A stretch of DNA of 64,000 nt from Megalonaias nervosa. Lineage: Eukaryota > Mollusca > Bivalvia > Unionida > Unionidae. Below the pieces are notes generated by a model. That model was not told the origin of the DNA, made no database searches, and saw only the letters and a list, made by a program, of their open reading frames with translations. Both the position numbers and the translations under genes were made by a program. Of this stretch, positions 61,976 to 64,000 are shown in pieces. Numbering within the stretch: the stretch's first letter is position 1; the number at the start of each line of letters is the position of its first letter. The stretch covers positions 1 through 64,000 of the forward strand of contig JAECUM010000801.1 in NCBI GenBank assembly GCA_016617855.1, read 5' to 3'.

Positions 61976-62632
61976 GTATGTCGCCATGCTTGGAAGAAAA
62001 GCAGGAAAGGCAACAACTACATTTATTGGACATATTGTCATGTTGACTTGACTATTGCTCAGAGCTGAAAATGCAACTGTTGCTGCCAGATGACTTTAAA
62101 AAAGCAAAGATTACATTGAATTCAGAGATCAAACAAGAAATCACTGACCTCTATGAGGTTTGGAGCAGTAATTTCTGAAACTGAACTTGAGATCATTAAG
62201 ACCAAAGTGCATACTTCATGCATTTTTAGTTGAATATATTGCATCAGATAACAACTCTGTATTCTTAAAATGGGTGTTTTCCACATCAACAATAGCAGTA
62301 TAGAATATTTTGCTAAACCTTTTTGAAAATTGGTCTAACTTGCATAAAAATGTTTGCCACCTTACTGAGATCTTTTTAGGGTTGGCAAGGTGGTTTTGAG
62401 AAATACCTGACCCCCATATTACACGCTTAATAAACTGTCAGCATTTCTATCATATCTATACTTTCATCACATATGTTGAGTTTGCAGATTAATTTTGCAA
62501 AACTTAGTTCCCTGAATTTTTTTAGAATAATATGCTTTAAATTTTTTTAAATGTATGATTTAAAAGTAAACAAATAAAAAGTTTCCGTGTCCTTAAAACA
62601 TAATCTTACTGTTGGTTTAATTTATTTTGCAG

Positions 62633-62695
62633 ACACCTCCAGAAGAAACTGTGGTGGTAGAAAAGAAAAAGAAAGAGATTGGTGCTGTTCTAGAG
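62633..62695 (+). CDS. Exon: charged linker, same gene as GoLoco exons (inferred)
   Basis: A 63-nt exon of 21 codons is flanked by a pyrimidine-rich ttattttgcag acceptor and a gtaaaa donor and is phase 0 at both ends. The product is TPPEETVVVEKKKKEIGAVL plus Glu, a Pro/Glu then Lys-rich linker with no domain. Phase and position fit a spliced join to exon A or exon B; the RapGAP-domain exons would follow beyond 64 kb. A second open frame exists, so the reading frame rests on phase agreement. Confidence 0.6.
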
Positions 62696-62832
62696 GTAAA
62701 ATTGGTTTAATACTGAATTATTAGGCCTGTCTTGAGTAACATGCACATTGAAAAGGCATTGGTCTGAATTCAGAAAATTGAAGAATGTCTGCTTCTCATA
62801 AATTCATATTGACCACACAACTCCAGAGAATA

Positions 62833-63006
62833 TGGTTGGTTGGTTGGTTGATTTTTAATGATACTTAAGTATATTATTGATTATATGGGGGGAAAGTATC
62901 TTAAACACACACTGAGGCAGCCAGCCTGGGCTGGCCTGAGTAGGTATTGAACCCACAACCCAAGGATTACAAGTCCGATGCTCTATCAATTGAGCCAGAG
63001 ATACCA
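62833..63006 (-). mobile_element. tRNA-derived SINE, family 2
   Basis: The minus strand has a tRNA-like head: box A tggctcaattgatagagcat and box B gtgggttcaatacc, with an anticodon-loop-like gacttgtaatc between. The acceptor arms do not pair, so it is not an active tRNA gene. The body includes the palindrome ccagcctgggctgg and the phrase tatatggggggaaagtatct. The tail is (AACC)n. I associate the tatatggggggaaagt body with molluscan SINEs, from memory. Confidence 0.8.
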
Positions 63007-63825
63007 TGACTTGGGAGTTACATCATCATTATATTTTATTCATGTAAACTTGGCTTTTTAAACAATGAAAGGGATGGATCAAAATACTAACATCAGAATG
63101 AATGATGTTGTTGTAATGAAAGTACACAAATGAACATGTGTATTTGAAATCTTATGAAATGATTTTTCATTGACAACATGTCTTAAATTGGCTACTCTGT
63201 TTTACAGTTATAATCTTAATAAAAAGTAATGTGATGGAAAAGTTCACGCTGGAGCACTTTTGATATTTTAAAAGAGAGGAATATATGATTTTCAGCAAGT
63301 AAAAATTTTTAATATTTTTTTAATACTTTGTTTTGAAAATGTTTTAAGGATATATAGTAATTTGGTTTTATTTCATATACTTTTCTATACAATTATCCTT
63401 ATCTAGTGCAACAAAATACACAATATCATTTTCTCCATGTTAGATTGTTTTGACAGTAATGCTGAGTATTTCCTTTAAGTTAAGTACTCAAAAAGATCAC
63501 CAGCAATCGTTATTAAAACAGATATACTTCACTTATTGTTTACACATTCTGAGGACAATACAGATTATATTGTTAAAATATCTTTTTAAAATATCTTTAA
63601 ACAACAAATGGAACATCACAAAAATTACAAATTGAAATTTTTATCTGTCACATAAGAATACAAAAAGATGCAGACCATAAATTGGATTTAAATACAGTAA
63701 CGCTTCTAAAACTCCAAGCTTATACTGAACCAAGTTTTGTCGTAGTTGAGCAAATGCTTTACACTGGGACTGGGTTGTCATTTAAGTAATGCTTAGTTTT
63801 CAAGGGATTACTGTTCAAGTTCTTG
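63007..63825. other. Intron-like stretch, nothing recognised
   Basis: No supported features. The frame at 63450-63635 is AT-rich chance. Confidence 0.45.
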
Positions 63826-64000
63826 AGTGTGTGTGTGTGTGATTTGGATTTTTAACGTAGCTTTTAACAATTTTTCAGTCATATTGCTACGATGTCTGCA
63901 GTGTGGCAGTTTAAAGTGATGTCTAGCACTGGGGCATCATGCCTCAGACATGTAGCATGATGTCCCACTGAATTACATTATCCTGACACCAGGCTGACCA
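63826..64000 (-). mobile_element. Molluscan-type dispersed repeat, copy 2, runs off window
   Basis: Reverse complement of the element at 24310-24560: (GT)n tail, then gatttggatttttaacgtag, caatttttcagtcatattgc, actggggcatcatgcctcag and attacattatcctgacacc. It ends at the window edge. Compared with copy 1 it keeps an intact acgtt in the tail-proximal motif. Confidence 0.8.

Noticed and set aside
62940..63005. A functional tRNA gene on the minus strand
   Set aside because: Box A and box B are good but the acceptor stem does not pair, and a SINE body and (AACC)n tail follow.
1..64000. CRISPR array, operon or prokaryotic system
   Set aside because: Tandem arrays here are minisatellites without spacers of constant length, and the splice-bordered exons, SINEs and LINE show a eukaryotic genome.

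Overview
The window is AT-rich, repeat-dense, intron-like eukaryotic DNA with very little coding sequence. It is most likely from a mollusc. Part of the evidence is repeats whose appearance I associate with molluscan genomes: a tRNA-headed SINE at about 62.8-63.0 kb, and a (CA)n-tailed dispersed repeat near 24.3 kb and, inverted, at 63.8-64.0 kb. Long introns and abundant diverged 'gene-desert' repeats are consistent with this. The assignment is an inference from repeat content, not a proof.

Coding content. No long intact gene is present, and I see no prokaryotic features. On the + strand between 48 and 63 kb there is a sparse series of short exons with good splice borders: 48054-48150, 52443-52526, 56778-56861 and 62633-62695. 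The middle two are the important ones. Each is exactly 84 nt, starts and ends in phase 0, and encodes a GoLoco (G-alpha-i/o binding, GDI) motif ending in the diagnostic Asp/Glu-Asp-Gln-Arg. They align without gaps over all 28 codons and look like a duplicated exon. The exon order and motif best fit the N-terminal part of a Rap1GAP-type gene (GoLoco followed by a RapGAP domain, which would lie beyond 64 kb). The exon at 48 kb ends in a Cys-x2-His pattern like the last zinc-ligand pair of a LIM domain. Gene identity remains an inference.

Layout. 0-12 kb: SINE copies, the first of four related TTAA-flanked MITEs, microsatellites, and a 25-bp tandem array at 10 kb. 12-24 kb: an LTR-like fragment, diverged dispersed repeats, tandem arrays of 37, about 85 and 38 bp, and a second MITE sitting inside the 38-bp array. 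24-36 kb: the molluscan (CA)n-tailed repeat, a 76-bp array, a third MITE, a hAT-like MITE and a 47-bp array. 36.8-39.0 kb: a dead, 5'-truncated non-LTR retrotransposon on the minus strand with recognisable reverse transcriptase. 39-48 kb: a hAT MITE with a perfect 8-bp target duplication, a fourth TTAA MITE and another hAT-like MITE. 48-64 kb: the exon-bearing part, with more tandem repeats in its introns.

If the reading is right, the exons from 48 kb onward build one protein's N-terminal region: a LIM-like end, then one or two GoLoco modules, then a charged linker. All joints after the first exon are phase 0, so exons can be swapped or skipped without losing frame. This is the most interesting biological signal in the window.
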